Below are positions 1-7,513 of a DNA stretch of 21,493 nt, piece by piece. The notes under the pieces were generated by a model. It made no database searches. It saw nothing but the letters and a program-made list of their open reading frames with translations, and was not told the origin of the DNA. The DNA is from Deltaproteobacteria bacterium. Lineage in GTDB: Bacteria > Bdellovibrionota > UBA1018 > UBA923. Position numbers and translations under genes: made by a program. The stretch spans positions 1 to 21,493 of the forward strand of contig JACQAW010000029.1 of the NCBI GenBank assembly GCA_016194725.1, given 5' to 3'. Each line of letters starts with the position of its first letter. The first letter of the stretch is position 1.

Positions 1-1
1 T

Positions 2-502
2 GGCGTGGGCAGGACCTTCACGCTTTACTGGCCACAGAACTATACCGGGGCCAACCAGGGCGAATCCGGAACCAATCTCGAAGTCACGCCGCCTACGCCG
101 TCTCTTCCCGTCGACGCTGACTTCAGCAACAAGAAGGTACTGGTCGTCGATGATGACATCCGAAACATCTACGCCATCACGAGCGTGCTCGAAGCCCGCG
201 AGATGCGGGTGATCTACGCGGAAAACGGCAAGATCGGAGTAAAGGTGCTCGAGGAAAACCCGGATATCGATCTGGTGCTCATGGACACCATGATGCCGGA
301 AATGGACGGCATAGAGGCAACCCAGCGGATTCGCGAACTGGCGCAGTTCAAGTCCCTTCCGATCATTTCCCTCACGGCCAAGGCCATGAAGGGCGATCGG
401 GAAAAATGTCTTTCAGCTGGAGCCAGCGACTACGTGACCAAGCCGGTTGACCCCGAGAAACTGCTTGCGATCATGTACTCGTGGTTAAACAAACAGCCGT
501 GA
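2..502 (+). CDS. Hybrid sensor histidine kinase, C-terminal part with receiver domain (5' end outside window)
   Basis: The reading frame is already open at the window edge. The first residues (GVGRTFTLYWP) match the usual end of a HATPase_c domain, so this is the tail of a histidine kinase. After a linker of about 30 residues rich in Pro and Thr comes a complete receiver domain. It has the acidic pair in KVLVVDDD, the phospho-acceptor Asp at bases 284-286 inside LVLMDTMMPEMDG, the conserved Thr in SLTAKAM, and the Lys in YVTKPVDP. It is therefore a cytoplasmic hybrid kinase whose receiver probably takes the phosphoryl group from the missing kinase core. A GTG codon near base 5 could be mistaken for a start, but the protein begins upstream. 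The gene ends inside a GTGA overlap with the next kinase gene, so the two are probably co-translated and may form one signalling unit. Confidence 0.88.
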   Translation, partial: GVGRTFTLYWPQNYTGANQGESGTNLEVTPPTPSLPVDADFSNKKVLVVDDDIRNIYAITSVLEAREMRVIYAENGKIGVKVLEENPDIDLVLMDTMMPEMDGIEATQRIRELAQFKSLPIISLTAKAMKGDREKCLSAGASDYVTKPVDPEKLLAIMYSWLNKQP

Positions 503-2643
503 CCGAGCAGCAGTGCCCTGAAAAGGTAAACATTCTTCTCGTCGACGATCGCTGGGAAAATCTGGTCAGCCTGAAAGCGGCTCTGGATGCGCCGGGCTAC
601 AATCTGGTGAAAGCCAGCTCGGGCCGCGAGGCTCTTGCCGAGCTTCTCGGCATGGACTTCGCGCTCATCCTGCTTGACGTTCAAATGCCGATCCTGAATG
701 GTTTCGAAACGGCAGCTCTGATCAAGCAGCGGGAAAAAACCAGGGGCATCCCTATCATCTTCGTCACGGGAGTGAATACGGACGAGCCATTCATCTTCAA
801 GGGTTACGACGTAGGTGCCGTGGACTACCTTATCAAGCCCTTCGACCCCAGCGTGCTGCGGTCGAAAGTTGCCGTCTTTGCGGATCTTTACCGCAAAACC
901 GAACAGATCAAGCGCCAGGCCGAGCTGCTGCGCGAGTCCGACCGCAGGAAAATGAACTTCGAGATCCTGTGCAGGGAACAGGCTTTGGACAGGAAATATC
1001 GCGAGTTAGTAAATGGAATCAACGACGGTATTGTGTGGTCAGCCGACAAGCAGACCCTGGCAATTTCCTTCGTCGGCCCCCAGATTACACCGATTCTGGA
1101 CGTGACTCCGGAGCGATGCCTGGTAGACCCCGATTATTTCTGGCGGCTCATGTTCCCCTACGATCAGGCGGCTTTCACGGAATGGGTCGGCGGTCCTGAA
1201 CAGAAAACCTCGGAATTCAGCTGTGAGCATCGCGTGCTGGGAAAAAATGACTCTGTTTTGTGGTTCAAGACCAGCGTACGCACGAGCTGTGCCGACATGG
1301 GCGGAAAAAGCGAGCTACGCGGCCTTTCGGTCGATATCACTCATCTTAAAGAAACTCAGTTTGCTCTTCAAAAGAGCGAAGAGAGATTTAGGTTGATGGC
1401 CGACGTTGGGCGCATCTTTTCGGAGTCCCTCGATATCCGGGTCAGGCTCGGAATGCTCGCAACTCTGGTGATACCGTTTCTCGGTGATTACTGCTTCTTC
1501 GATCTTTACACCGATGACGGCGCGAACATGCAACCTATAACGTGGCGCCATTCCGACGCCTCGGAGCAGGCTGTCCTGACGCAGGTTTGCGAACAGGCCA
1601 AGTCCTGGAATGAGGAAAACGGTTTTGTTTCGATGACGGCTGAGGGCCCCATTTTGCTGTCAGACGTTACCGACGAAACACTGAGCAATACGGCTCTTGG
1701 CCCGAAGCATCTTGAGCTGCTTCGACGGCTCAAGCCCTGCTCGCTGATCGCGGTACCCCTGATCGCGCATGAAAAACTATTGGGTGTTTTTACCCTATGC
1801 TGCGGAAGCTCAGGCCGGCACTATACGACCGAGGATTTCAAGCTCGTTCAGAAGCTCGCGCAACGGGCTTCATTGGCGCTCGAAAACGCCTTATTGTATG
1901 CGCAGGCCCAGGAGGCGGTTCGTATTCGCGAGGAGTTCGTATCGATCGCCTCCCATGAGCTCAAAACACCGTTGACGTCCCTCAAGATGCAGCTCCAGCT
2001 TTTGAGCAGGATTGCCCGAGGCGCCGTTGGAAAGCCCGATTCTGAGCTGGGCACGAAAGTTCCTCAGATCCTTGCAGGATCCGACCGACAGATGAGCCGA
2101 ATCTGCAAGCTCGTGGATGAGCTGATGGACGTCACCCGCATCAGAAGCGGAAAACTCACGCTGGATACCGAAAGCCTTGATCTGTCGGCATTAGTGACCG
2201 AGACCGTACAGCGGTTTACCGATGATCTGAATGAGGTCGGGTGCGCACTGAGTATCGATGTGCCCACCCAGCTGTACGTCGAATGTGACCGCCTTCGCAT
2301 CGAACAGGTGCTTAGCAATCTCTTATGCAATGCCATGCGCTACGCACCTCGCACGCCCATTCGGGTCGCTTTGACCTGCGACGGCTCGCGCGTGTATTTA
2401 TCGGTAAAGGATCATGGCCGCGGTATTTCGGAAACAGATCAGCAAAGAATTTTTCAGCGCTTTGAACGGGGTATGCCCGATGCGAGCTTCGGCGGCCTGG
2501 GATTGGGGCTCTACATCGTTCGCCAGATTCTTGATGCGCACCGAGCAACGATCGCGATAAAAAGTGCACCGGGACAGGGAGCGACATTCGTGATCGAACT
2601 TCCTCTGCGTCAACTGTCGACCGTGGAGAGTCTTGCTGTTTGA
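499..2643 (+). CDS. Sensor histidine kinase with N-terminal receiver, PAS and GAF domains
   Basis: A cytoplasmic sensor kinase of about 714 residues with no obvious membrane segment. Domains in order: receiver (about 10-125; phospho-acceptor Asp in LILLDVQMP, Lys in LIKPFDP), PAS-like (about 150-285, ending in the typical LRGLSVDITHLKETQ linker), GAF (about 295-470), HisKA (about 475-545, phospho-acceptor His at bases 1954-1956 in SHELKTPL) and HATPase_c (N box NLLCNAMRYAP, G boxes DHGRGIS and GGLGLGLYIV). All catalytic boxes look intact. Starting with a receiver and ending with a kinase is the layout of kinases driven by an upstream phospho-donor, so the preceding hybrid kinase is a plausible partner; that is inference. 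I prefer GTG 499, which overlaps the upstream stop as GTGA; GTG 481 is in frame and possible. No Shine-Dalgarno is obvious, which fits coupling. What the GAF and PAS domains sense cannot be told. Confidence 0.9.
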   Translation: MTEQQCPEKVNILLVDDRWENLVSLKAALDAPGYNLVKASSGREALAELLGMDFALILLDVQMPILNGFETAALIKQREKTRGIPIIFVTGVNTDEPFIFKGYDVGAVDYLIKPFDPSVLRSKVAVFADLYRKTEQIKRQAELLRESDRRKMNFEILCREQALDRKYRELVNGINDGIVWSADKQTLAISFVGPQITPILDVTPERCLVDPDYFWRLMFPYDQAAFTEWVGGPEQKTSEFSCEHRVLGKNDSVLWFKTSVRTSCADMGGKSELRGLSVDITHLKETQFALQKSEERFRLMADVGRIFSESLDIRVRLGMLATLVIPFLGDYCFFDLYTDDGANMQPITWRHSDASEQAVLTQVCEQAKSWNEENGFVSMTAEGPILLSDVTDETLSNTALGPKHLELLRRLKPCSLIAVPLIAHEKLLGVFTLCCGSSGRHYTTEDFKLVQKLAQRASLALENALLYAQAQEAVRIREEFVSIASHELKTPLTSLKMQLQLLSRIARGAVGKPDSELGTKVPQILAGSDRQMSRICKLVDELMDVTRIRSGKLTLDTESLDLSALVTETVQRFTDDLNEVGCALSIDVPTQLYVECDRLRIEQVLSNLLCNAMRYAPRTPIRVALTCDGSRVYLSVKDHGRGISETDQQRIFQRFERGMPDASFGGLGLGLYIVRQILDAHRATIAIKSAPGQGATFVIELPLRQLSTVESLAV

Positions 2644-2764
2644 ATACGTTTACGCCGCCGCTGCTCTGCGGGCGCCGCGATACGGGCGTTGGCCCTACTC
2701 GAGCGGCCTTGGCGGCGAAACGAACCATTCAGATCTAGGATCAGGTACTTCCGTCGAATTCGAA
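2644..2764. other. Convergent intergenic region with a long-range inverted repeat
   Basis: This gap separates the 3' ends of the sensor kinase (+) and the STAS gene (-). CGCCGCC at 2653-2659 can pair with GGCGGCG at 2711-2717, and flanking GTTT/AAAC letters nearly extend the stem, but the loop is over 50 nt and there is no T-run. It could act as a poor bidirectional terminator. I see no small gene here; a short plus-strand open frame from 2689 is the antisense of the STAS gene. Confidence 0.3.
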
Positions 2765-3139
2765 TCATCTTTTTTGTGATTCGCTCTGTAATTGCGAAAG
2801 TGCGTGCATCAAATCCTCGGCCAGTTCGCTTTCGCGAATCGCGCCTTTTTCAAAGGCGAATTTTCCTACCTCGTCTTGTATATTGCAAACCCTGAGAATG
2901 CCGGGTTTATCCCGCAGCGCCTTTTGCAGTTTTATAAATTGCGGAATAGCGTGATTGTCAATTCTTGTTACATCGCGCAGGTTAAGCACGAAGAGATTAC
3001 CCGGATGCTTTAGTACTTCAGTCTGGCATTCATCCAGACTGGCAACTGAAGCTTTGAACATGGTTCCTGAAAAAGAAATTACGACGAATTGTGCCTTTTC
3101 AGAAATAACGTATTGAAGTTCGCCACTGCCATCCGTCAT
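2765..3139 (-). CDS. STAS-domain protein (anti-sigma-factor-antagonist-like)
   Basis: A 124-residue single-domain protein. The core pattern of an STAS fold is visible: a strand (FVVISFSGTMF), a helix with hydrophobic spacing, the strand-loop LFVLNLRDVTRIDNHAIP, an amphipathic helix, then ILRVCNIQDEVGKFAFEKG. In SpoIIAA-type antagonists the loop reads roughly D-S-S-G-L with a phosphorylatable Ser. Here it reads D-N-H-A-I, so the serine switch is absent. The family controls partner-switching cascades or acts as a scaffold in signalling complexes; lying next to two sensor kinases fits a signalling role, but the partner is unknown. I chose ATG 3139 because AAGAGGA lies five nt upstream; an upstream in-frame ATG at 3193 lacks a ribosome site and adds an unstructured Cys/Arg-rich stretch. 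A weak promoter, TTGCTG-N16-TACGAT, lies just upstream on this strand. Confidence 0.75.
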   Translation of the reverse strand: MTDGSGELQYVISEKAQFVVISFSGTMFKASVASLDECQTEVLKHPGNLFVLNLRDVTRIDNHAIPQFIKLQKALRDKPGILRVCNIQDEVGKFAFEKGAIRESELAEDLMHALSQLQSESQKR

Positions 3140-3437
3140 AGACGTCCTCTTACAAATATCGTAGCGAATCATTTTCCTGCAGCAAGAAATCAATTGTCAG
3201 ACAAATATCCATAACCGGACAAGCGTATCAGGCGCCGCACCACATGCCTTCAAGCTCAAGCCCATCCGGATCTTCAAGGAATGGCCAAAACCACCAATGA
3301 CCGTTATTTGGCTGCTTTTAGCCTTGATTTGCATGCCTTTTTTCGGGTCCAACCCATAATGATTACATGACATTCCATGCTTAAAATTGAAGATGGAATC
3401 AACCTCAGAGTGCGATCATCTTTCTGGAGGCACGGTT
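3140..3437. other. Divergent intergenic region between the STAS gene and the PilZ-like gene
   Basis: About 300 bases with no gene I can support. It must hold promoters for both directions. For the minus gene the best candidate is TTGCTG-N16-TACGAT, just upstream of the AAGAGGA ribosome site. For the plus gene there is an AT-rich stretch with CATAAT near 3354, but no good -35 partner. An imperfect inverted repeat around TTGTC-n-GACAA near 3195-3206 is short and may be chance. In-frame TTG 3387 and ATG 3393 precede the chosen start of the next gene but have no ribosome-binding site. Confidence 0.35.
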
Positions 3438-3440
3438 GTG
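3425..3440 (+). promoter_or_regulatory. Ribosome-binding site that decides a GTG start
   Basis: TGGAGG at 3425-3430 is followed by seven nt and GTG 3438. This is the only good Shine-Dalgarno near the 5' end of the PilZ-like gene, and it favours this start over TTG 3387 and ATG 3393. Confidence 0.6.
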
Positions 3441-3896
3441 AACAAGATCGCGTTTCTAAAAACCAGGCTCGCGCAATCGTCCAGGATACTTTGGCGCCGA
3501 CATGATTTTAGCGAGCTTCGCTATTCCATCTCGTTTGAAAGCGCGGCAGCGGCCGTGCAGCCCGATCGGAATTGGCTGGGGGAAAAACTGTATATCTCGG
3601 AGTTCACCAAACGCGGGCTGCTCTCGCGCGTCCTGAAAATCCAGTCGGTGGGTGTCGGCGAATCCCTCGTCCTCCATATTGCCGTCGATCTCGTGAATCC
3701 CAAGGACGAGCCATTGCATAAAGTCTTCTTCATCACCGCCAGGCTGGTCAGCGCCAAACGCCTTTCGGGCACCGAGACGCTCATAGCGCTCGAAATAGAC
3801 CACGACTCCTGGCCGCAGTGGCGGCGGTTTCGCGCGTTGTTTCGACTGGCGCAGCTGCGGGTAAATCGTCTCATGCGCAAAGCGCGGGGCTGGTGA
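3438..3896 (+). CDS. PilZ-like domain protein, probable
   Basis: A 152-residue soluble, basic protein. The centre has an alternating strand pattern (RYSISF, KLYISEFTKRGLLSRVL, LVLHIAVDL, KVFFITARLVSAKRL, TLIALEID) followed by an Arg-rich C-terminal helix. That order resembles PilZ domains, in which a strand follows an RxxxR motif and a D/NxSxxG turn. The canonical c-di-GMP motifs are not clear: RRHDF is a poor RxxxR and EFTKRG a poor DxSxxG. If it is a PilZ protein it may therefore not bind the nucleotide. I chose GTG 3438 because TCTGGAGG lies seven nt upstream; longer versions from TTG 3387 or ATG 3393 have no such site. It stands alone upstream of a degraded Hsp20 gene. The family call is tentative; that it is a real gene is likely. 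Confidence 0.6.
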   Translation: MNKIAFLKTRLAQSSRILWRRHDFSELRYSISFESAAAAVQPDRNWLGEKLYISEFTKRGLLSRVLKIQSVGVGESLVLHIAVDLVNPKDEPLHKVFFITARLVSAKRLSGTETLIALEIDHDSWPQWRRFRALFRLAQLRVNRLMRKARGW

Positions 3897-4073
3897 CGGG
3901 CTGCCAGCTAATTCGGTTTCAGTGCCTTCTCCTCGACACGAGCCATCTTCGCGAGCAAATCTTTATGCTCGTCATAATGCAGAATCCCCGGCCTGGATTT
4001 TCAGGCTTTGGGACATACTTTCCGGCCCGGTGAGACAACTTGGCACTCCGGCCCGGAGCGAATGCCGTAGTGC
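3897..4073. other. Intergenic stretch with short direct repeats, probable deletion scar
   Basis: No gene is supported here. It holds two copies of TCCGGCCCGG 16 nt apart and the first copy of GACAACTT. In another frame, bases 4058-4081 read ANAVVLET, faintly like the strand before the alpha-crystallin core, which would suggest the Hsp20 gene was broken by frameshift as well as deletion. This is weak. Confidence 0.3.
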
Positions 4074-4379
4074 TTGAAACCAGGCAAGCGTCCCGGGCGA
4101 CTTGACAACTTCCAAAGCAAGGAAAACGTCAAAATCGAGATCGAGGACAATCAGCTCTTCGTGTCAGGAACGCGCGAAGAGAAGACCGCCGGGAAAAAAG
4201 ACGACGGCCAGCGTTCACTTCAACTGAGTGAGCGACTGTACGGCAGCTTCAGCCGCGCGTTCGGGATGCCCACGACCGTGGACACGGGAAAAATTGAGGC
4301 GAAGTATGAAAACGGCGTCTTGCAGATCGCGGTGCCCAAGGCCGAAAGCGCCAAACCGCGACAGGTCAAAATTGTCTGA
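4074..4379 (+). pseudogene. Hsp20 / alpha-crystallin small heat-shock protein, N-terminally truncated remnant
   Basis: From about 4110 the frame encodes most of an alpha-crystallin domain: ENVKIEIEDNQLFVSG, then YGSFSRAFGMP, the strand YENGVLQIAVPK, and a C-terminal VKIV tail resembling the I-x-I anchor. Small heat-shock proteins are ATP-independent holdases, usually 140-160 residues. Here the N-terminal arm and the first strand (the usual ADLPG segment) are missing. A TAG stop at 4068-4070 closes the frame just before the only candidate start (TTG 4074), and no ribosome site precedes it. The stretch GRLDNFQSKEN looks like a scrambled LPGFSKEN. Direct repeats TCCGGCCCGG (4021-4030, 4047-4056) and GACAACTT (4034-4041, 4103-4110) lie where the missing part should be, as if a deletion occurred there. 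It could still be translated from a weak start, but I read it as a decaying gene. Confidence 0.65.
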
Positions 4380-4391
4380 GTCCGCCCGAGT

Positions 4392-4429
4392 TGCCCGGAA
4401 GCGCCCCTGCCCCCCATTGCTTCCGGGCA
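4392..4429 (+). terminator. Hairpin between convergent genes, probable terminator
   Basis: A perfect 11-bp stem: TGCCCGGAAGC at 4392-4402 pairs with GCTTCCGGGCA at 4419-4429 around a 16-nt C-rich loop, followed by CTCTTA rather than a proper T-run. It starts 12 nt after the Hsp20 stop and lies before the 3' end of the minus-strand FAD oxidoreductase gene, which is where a terminator is expected. The stem is strong; the weak T-tract lowers confidence in intrinsic termination. Confidence 0.6.
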
Positions 4430-4448
4430 CTCTTACAGGATTCCACCG

Positions 4449-5828
4449 TCAGGATCCCGTGACGGAACGCCTTGCCGGCAGAACCTGTTTTTTTGGCTTT
4501 AGCGGCGAAACCTCGCCTGCGAGCACGGCCCTGCCAATTCGCGCGGCAACTTTTTCGCCGCAGTGAATGCTGCCTTCAACCCAGGGGTGATTCAAGTAAT
4601 CGCCGCACAACCAGATGCCGCCCTCGCCTTGCCCGTTTTGCCAGAACTTCGTCACCTGATTGATTAGCCCGGGCGCGTAGATCGGCAGCGCATTCGGCCA
4701 CCGCTGAACGTGGATGCCCTTCATCTGGGATTCATACTGGGGAAAGAGCCGACTCCATTCCGCGGCGACCGTCTCGAAGACCTCTTTGTCCGAGCGGGTA
4801 AAAAGATTCGCCGAAGCCTCTTCGTGGGTCCCAAGAATCAAAACGCACTCCGAGCCCTCGACCGCGCCCTTGCGGGTTTCATTCGCGCAGCAACAGATGA
4901 TGCTGCTCTCGGCAAATGGTACCCATATTCCCTCAAAATCCGGCAATGCGCACTTCGGTACCCGGAAAGCGCACATGAGTGTCGAGGAGTACTCCACCTT
5001 ATCGAGCAGCTCACGCTGCTGAGGCGAATGTCCCTGCAGCAACTTTCGGGAAATGGTGGCCGGGGTGGCCAGTACCACCGAGTCAAAGAACTCCTTGCGA
5101 TCGAGCAGCTCGACGCATACGCGCCCCTGCTGCCGGTATACGGCTTTAACGGGCGTTTGGCGGAATACTTTCAAGTGAGAGGCCAGGGCATGGGACAACG
5201 TTCCCATATTGTGCCGGAAACCACGCGACGAGAACCTGCCCTGTTCGAGCAGCAGTGCGGCCAGAGCGTCGAAGTACTTCATGCTGATGCGTTTGGCGCC
5301 ATGAAAATGAAACGTCCTTACGAAAGGATCAAAAAGCCAATCTGCGATCTCTGGTCCGAGCTTTGAGCGAACATACGTGTCGGCGTCGACCGCCTCGAGG
5401 GCGTCACTGCCCACCGACAAATCGAAGAAATCAAACTTGCCCACCCATTTTCGCGCGCGCAGGAAATAGAGCAGAAGGCGAACCCTGGAAAACCATGAAA
5501 GGCCTCGGTAGCCCAGCACGCCCATCGCCCCGTTGGGCGAAAAACTCGTCAGTTTTCCGTCACGCAAAACTCCGCCCGAACCTGCCGCGTGAAAGGCGAA
5601 CCACTCGTCTTCGATACCAAGCTCTTTAGCCAAAGCCTGCGTTCGCTTGTAGGTCGCAAGCAAAAGGCTCACTCCGGTATCGATCGTAAATCCGTCTGCC
5701 AGGACCGAAGCCATTCTTCCACCGACATGAGCATCGCTTTCATAAACGACCACCTCGTGGCCGGCGCATTGCAATCGATAGGCACAGGTGAGTCCCGACG
5801 GGCCACCCCCGACGACCGCGATTTTCAT
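4449..5828 (-). CDS. FAD-dependent amine oxidase / protoporphyrinogen-oxidase-like protein
   Basis: A 459-residue flavoprotein. The N-terminus has the dinucleotide-binding motif (KIAVVGGGPSGL, residues 2-13), the ribose-binding Glu (VVVYESDAHVGGRM) and the GG doublet typical of the amine oxidase superfamily. The C-terminus has the matching FAD motif (IWLCGDYLNHPWVEGSIHCGEK). Proteins of this group include HemY-type protoporphyrinogen oxidases, monoamine oxidases and carotenoid or sterol desaturases; the substrate cannot be told. No signal peptide is seen, so it is probably cytosolic or peripheral. The start at 5828 places the methionine directly before the nucleotide-binding strand. Its ATG overlaps the upstream stop as ATGA, so it is translationally coupled to the CrtI/RetSat-like gene, which implies the two act in one pathway. 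A longer in-frame start at 5915 would lie inside that upstream gene and is unlikely. Confidence 0.85.
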   Translation of the reverse strand: MKIAVVGGGPSGLTCAYRLQCAGHEVVVYESDAHVGGRMASVLADGFTIDTGVSLLLATYKRTQALAKELGIEDEWFAFHAAGSGGVLRDGKLTSFSPNGAMGVLGYRGLSWFSRVRLLLYFLRARKWVGKFDFFDLSVGSDALEAVDADTYVRSKLGPEIADWLFDPFVRTFHFHGAKRISMKYFDALAALLLEQGRFSSRGFRHNMGTLSHALASHLKVFRQTPVKAVYRQQGRVCVELLDRKEFFDSVVLATPATISRKLLQGHSPQQRELLDKVEYSSTLMCAFRVPKCALPDFEGIWVPFAESSIICCCANETRKGAVEGSECVLILGTHEEASANLFTRSDKEVFETVAAEWSRLFPQYESQMKGIHVQRWPNALPIYAPGLINQVTKFWQNGQGEGGIWLCGDYLNHPWVEGSIHCGEKVAARIGRAVLAGEVSPLKPKKQVLPARRSVTGS

Positions 5829-7345
5829 ATGGCCTTTCCGGTCAGCAGCTGGTGCAGCTTGATGCCTGAGCCGACTGTACCGGCCACGCTGGGCCAGCCG
5901 GCGCTGGCGTTGCAAAGCCAGAGATTGTCGAGCGGTGTGCTCATCGAAATGCGGCTCGTCGTGTTTTCCGGAGTCAGTGCGATGCCATACGCGTTGCCTT
6001 GCGGCGCCAGGCAGTATCGTTCATTCGTCGCGGACGTGCCGACAACCTGAATGGCGAGATGTTTACGCAGACCGGGAATATAGTTGGCCTCGAGAATATC
6101 GAGAATGCGCTCTTTGTTGGCGTGCTTGAGACGTCGGTAAGCGCTGACATCGCTTGCGCGCAGGTCCCGGAATGGTTCATAGGCGCAGCTGGTGGCGATG
6201 CAGAGAACTTGTCCACCCGGGGGCGCCAGACCCGGCTCGTCGGTATGCAAGGTAGGGGTCGACATGAACAGCCACGGGTCGGAAAGATCATTGCGCACGA
6301 CCTGCCGCTCGTAGATGGCGTTGATGTCTTCATGCGGATAGTGCCAGGTATTGAAGGAGCCGAAGCCATAGCCGCGAAGATCGATGTCCTTCGTTCCGAG
6401 GTACATCGTAAAGCTGCCACAGGAATATTCGCGTTTGACGTGGTTCAGGTATCTGGCTGGAAAATTCTCACGCCCCGTGAGCTCGACGGTGCGGCCCGGA
6501 TCGATATTGGAAATATAGCGCTTGGCCGTATGCAGAACCCCATCAGCGGTGCGCACGCCCGCGACTCTGCCCTCGCGAACCTCGATACGTTCAACTCGCT
6601 GATTGAGCAGGACCTCGCAGCCGGGGCGTGCGGTGATCGTGCCCACGATCTGATCGACGAAATACTTGAAGTGTTTTCGAGGATAGTAGGCTCCGCTGTC
6701 ATAGCCCGAAACCAAAGCGGCATGAAGCAAAAAGGCAACCCTGCCAGGTGGAAGAAGGTAATCTCCGGCCTGACCCGCAAGCACCGCCTGAAGCCGTGGC
6801 GATAACCCGAGTTGGCCATAGACATCTTGCAGCGTATGGTTGCGATGGCGAAGCACATGCGAGAATCGAATGGGAGCGGTCAGCCAATCGCTCAACTGGC
6901 GCTTGTCGGGAACGCTGGCGAGTTCGCCGGCGACCTTTGCGAGAAGAGAAAAATAGTCGCGAAGCCCTTTGGCTTCCCTTGGAAACCGATGAGTCAGCCG
7001 AACCCGGCATTTCTCGAGGCCGTTGGGAATGCGATACCGTTCACCGGCAATCACCACCTGGTCGAAGCCCTCTGGGTCGAGCCGGACGAATTGCACGGTT
7101 TTTTCCAGTCCAAGTGCTTCGAGGAGCAGACCAATGGTTTCACCTTCGCCGCAGCCAAAGACGTAATGCACCTGCGCGCAAAAGCTCCATTTTCCCATTG
7201 GAAACGTATGGGCATAGCCACCGGGATACTCGTGGGCTTCCAACACCTTTACCCGTTCCCCGTCACGGGCCAATAGTGCAGCCACCGACAAACCCGCCAT
7301 TCCCGAGCCCAAAATCAAGCTATCGAATTCAGCCATATTACTCAT
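5825..7345 (-). CDS. CrtI / retinol-saturase-type FAD-dependent oxidoreductase
   Basis: A 506-residue flavoprotein of the phytoene desaturase / all-trans-retinol 13,14-reductase type. The N-terminal Rossmann motif is clear (SLILGSGMAGLSVAALLA, then VKVLEAHEYPGGYAHTF), and the C-terminus closes with the FAD contact region (LWLCNASAGWPSVAGTVGSG). The usual carotenoid-desaturase tail motif (HPGGG-x-PG) is not conserved, so a carotenoid substrate is not assured. No phytoene synthase, cyclase or other carotenoid gene is nearby. It is the first gene of a two-gene unit and overlaps the next flavoprotein by ATGA. ATG 7345 is used; ATG 7336 is also possible, and neither has a strong ribosome site. A perfect palindrome at 7429-7443 lies about 84 nt upstream and may be an operator. 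The likely chemistry is FAD-dependent saturation or desaturation of a polyene or similar lipid. Confidence 0.85.
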   Translation of the reverse strand: MSNMAEFDSLILGSGMAGLSVAALLARDGERVKVLEAHEYPGGYAHTFPMGKWSFCAQVHYVFGCGEGETIGLLLEALGLEKTVQFVRLDPEGFDQVVIAGERYRIPNGLEKCRVRLTHRFPREAKGLRDYFSLLAKVAGELASVPDKRQLSDWLTAPIRFSHVLRHRNHTLQDVYGQLGLSPRLQAVLAGQAGDYLLPPGRVAFLLHAALVSGYDSGAYYPRKHFKYFVDQIVGTITARPGCEVLLNQRVERIEVREGRVAGVRTADGVLHTAKRYISNIDPGRTVELTGRENFPARYLNHVKREYSCGSFTMYLGTKDIDLRGYGFGSFNTWHYPHEDINAIYERQVVRNDLSDPWLFMSTPTLHTDEPGLAPPGGQVLCIATSCAYEPFRDLRASDVSAYRRLKHANKERILDILEANYIPGLRKHLAIQVVGTSATNERYCLAPQGNAYGIALTPENTTSRISMSTPLDNLWLCNASAGWPSVAGTVGSGIKLHQLLTGKAI

Positions 7346-7428
7346 CGATACAAGTTCGATGCCACGTCATTCCGTCCCAGGTGGATTCGCGACCATGGGT
7401 CTTTTCGGCCAGGGAGTGGGACAAGTTA

Positions 7429-7443
7429 TCCCGAATTTCGGGA
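7429..7443. promoter_or_regulatory. Perfect 15-nt palindrome upstream of the flavoprotein operon
   Basis: TCCCGAATTTCGGGA: 7-bp arms around one base. It is immediately preceded by GGGACAAGTTA, so a second pairing (GGGA with TCCC, 7418-7432) competes with it. It sits 84 nt upstream of the CrtI-like start and could be an operator or a mutually exclusive hairpin pair. GGGACAAGTT recurs at 8366-8375 in the other divergent region. Confidence 0.4.
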
Positions 7444-7450
7444 ACTAAGG

Positions 7451-7466
7451 CGCCACCGGTGTGGCG
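7451..7466 (-). terminator. Short GC hairpin after the minus-strand small-protein operon
   Basis: CGCCAC (7451-7456) pairs with GTGGCG (7461-7466) around a CGGT loop. It lies 48 nt beyond the stop of the 50-residue gene (7514-7666) and before the flavoprotein operon, so by position it could end the minus-strand transcript. The T-run (7475-7479) is on the wrong side for that direction, so the call is weak. Confidence 0.3.
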
Positions 7467-7513
7467 TCCGCGGCTTTTTCCTGGTGCTGCTGCCGCGCCA
7501 GGATTTGAACGAC

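Noticed and set aside
2689..2895. Short basic plus-strand open frame after the sensor kinase
   Set aside because: Mostly antisense of the STAS gene; no ribosome site.
5999..6805. Long plus-strand open frame inside the CrtI-like gene
   Set aside because: Antisense of a gene with clear FAD motifs; no ribosome site or recognisable domain.
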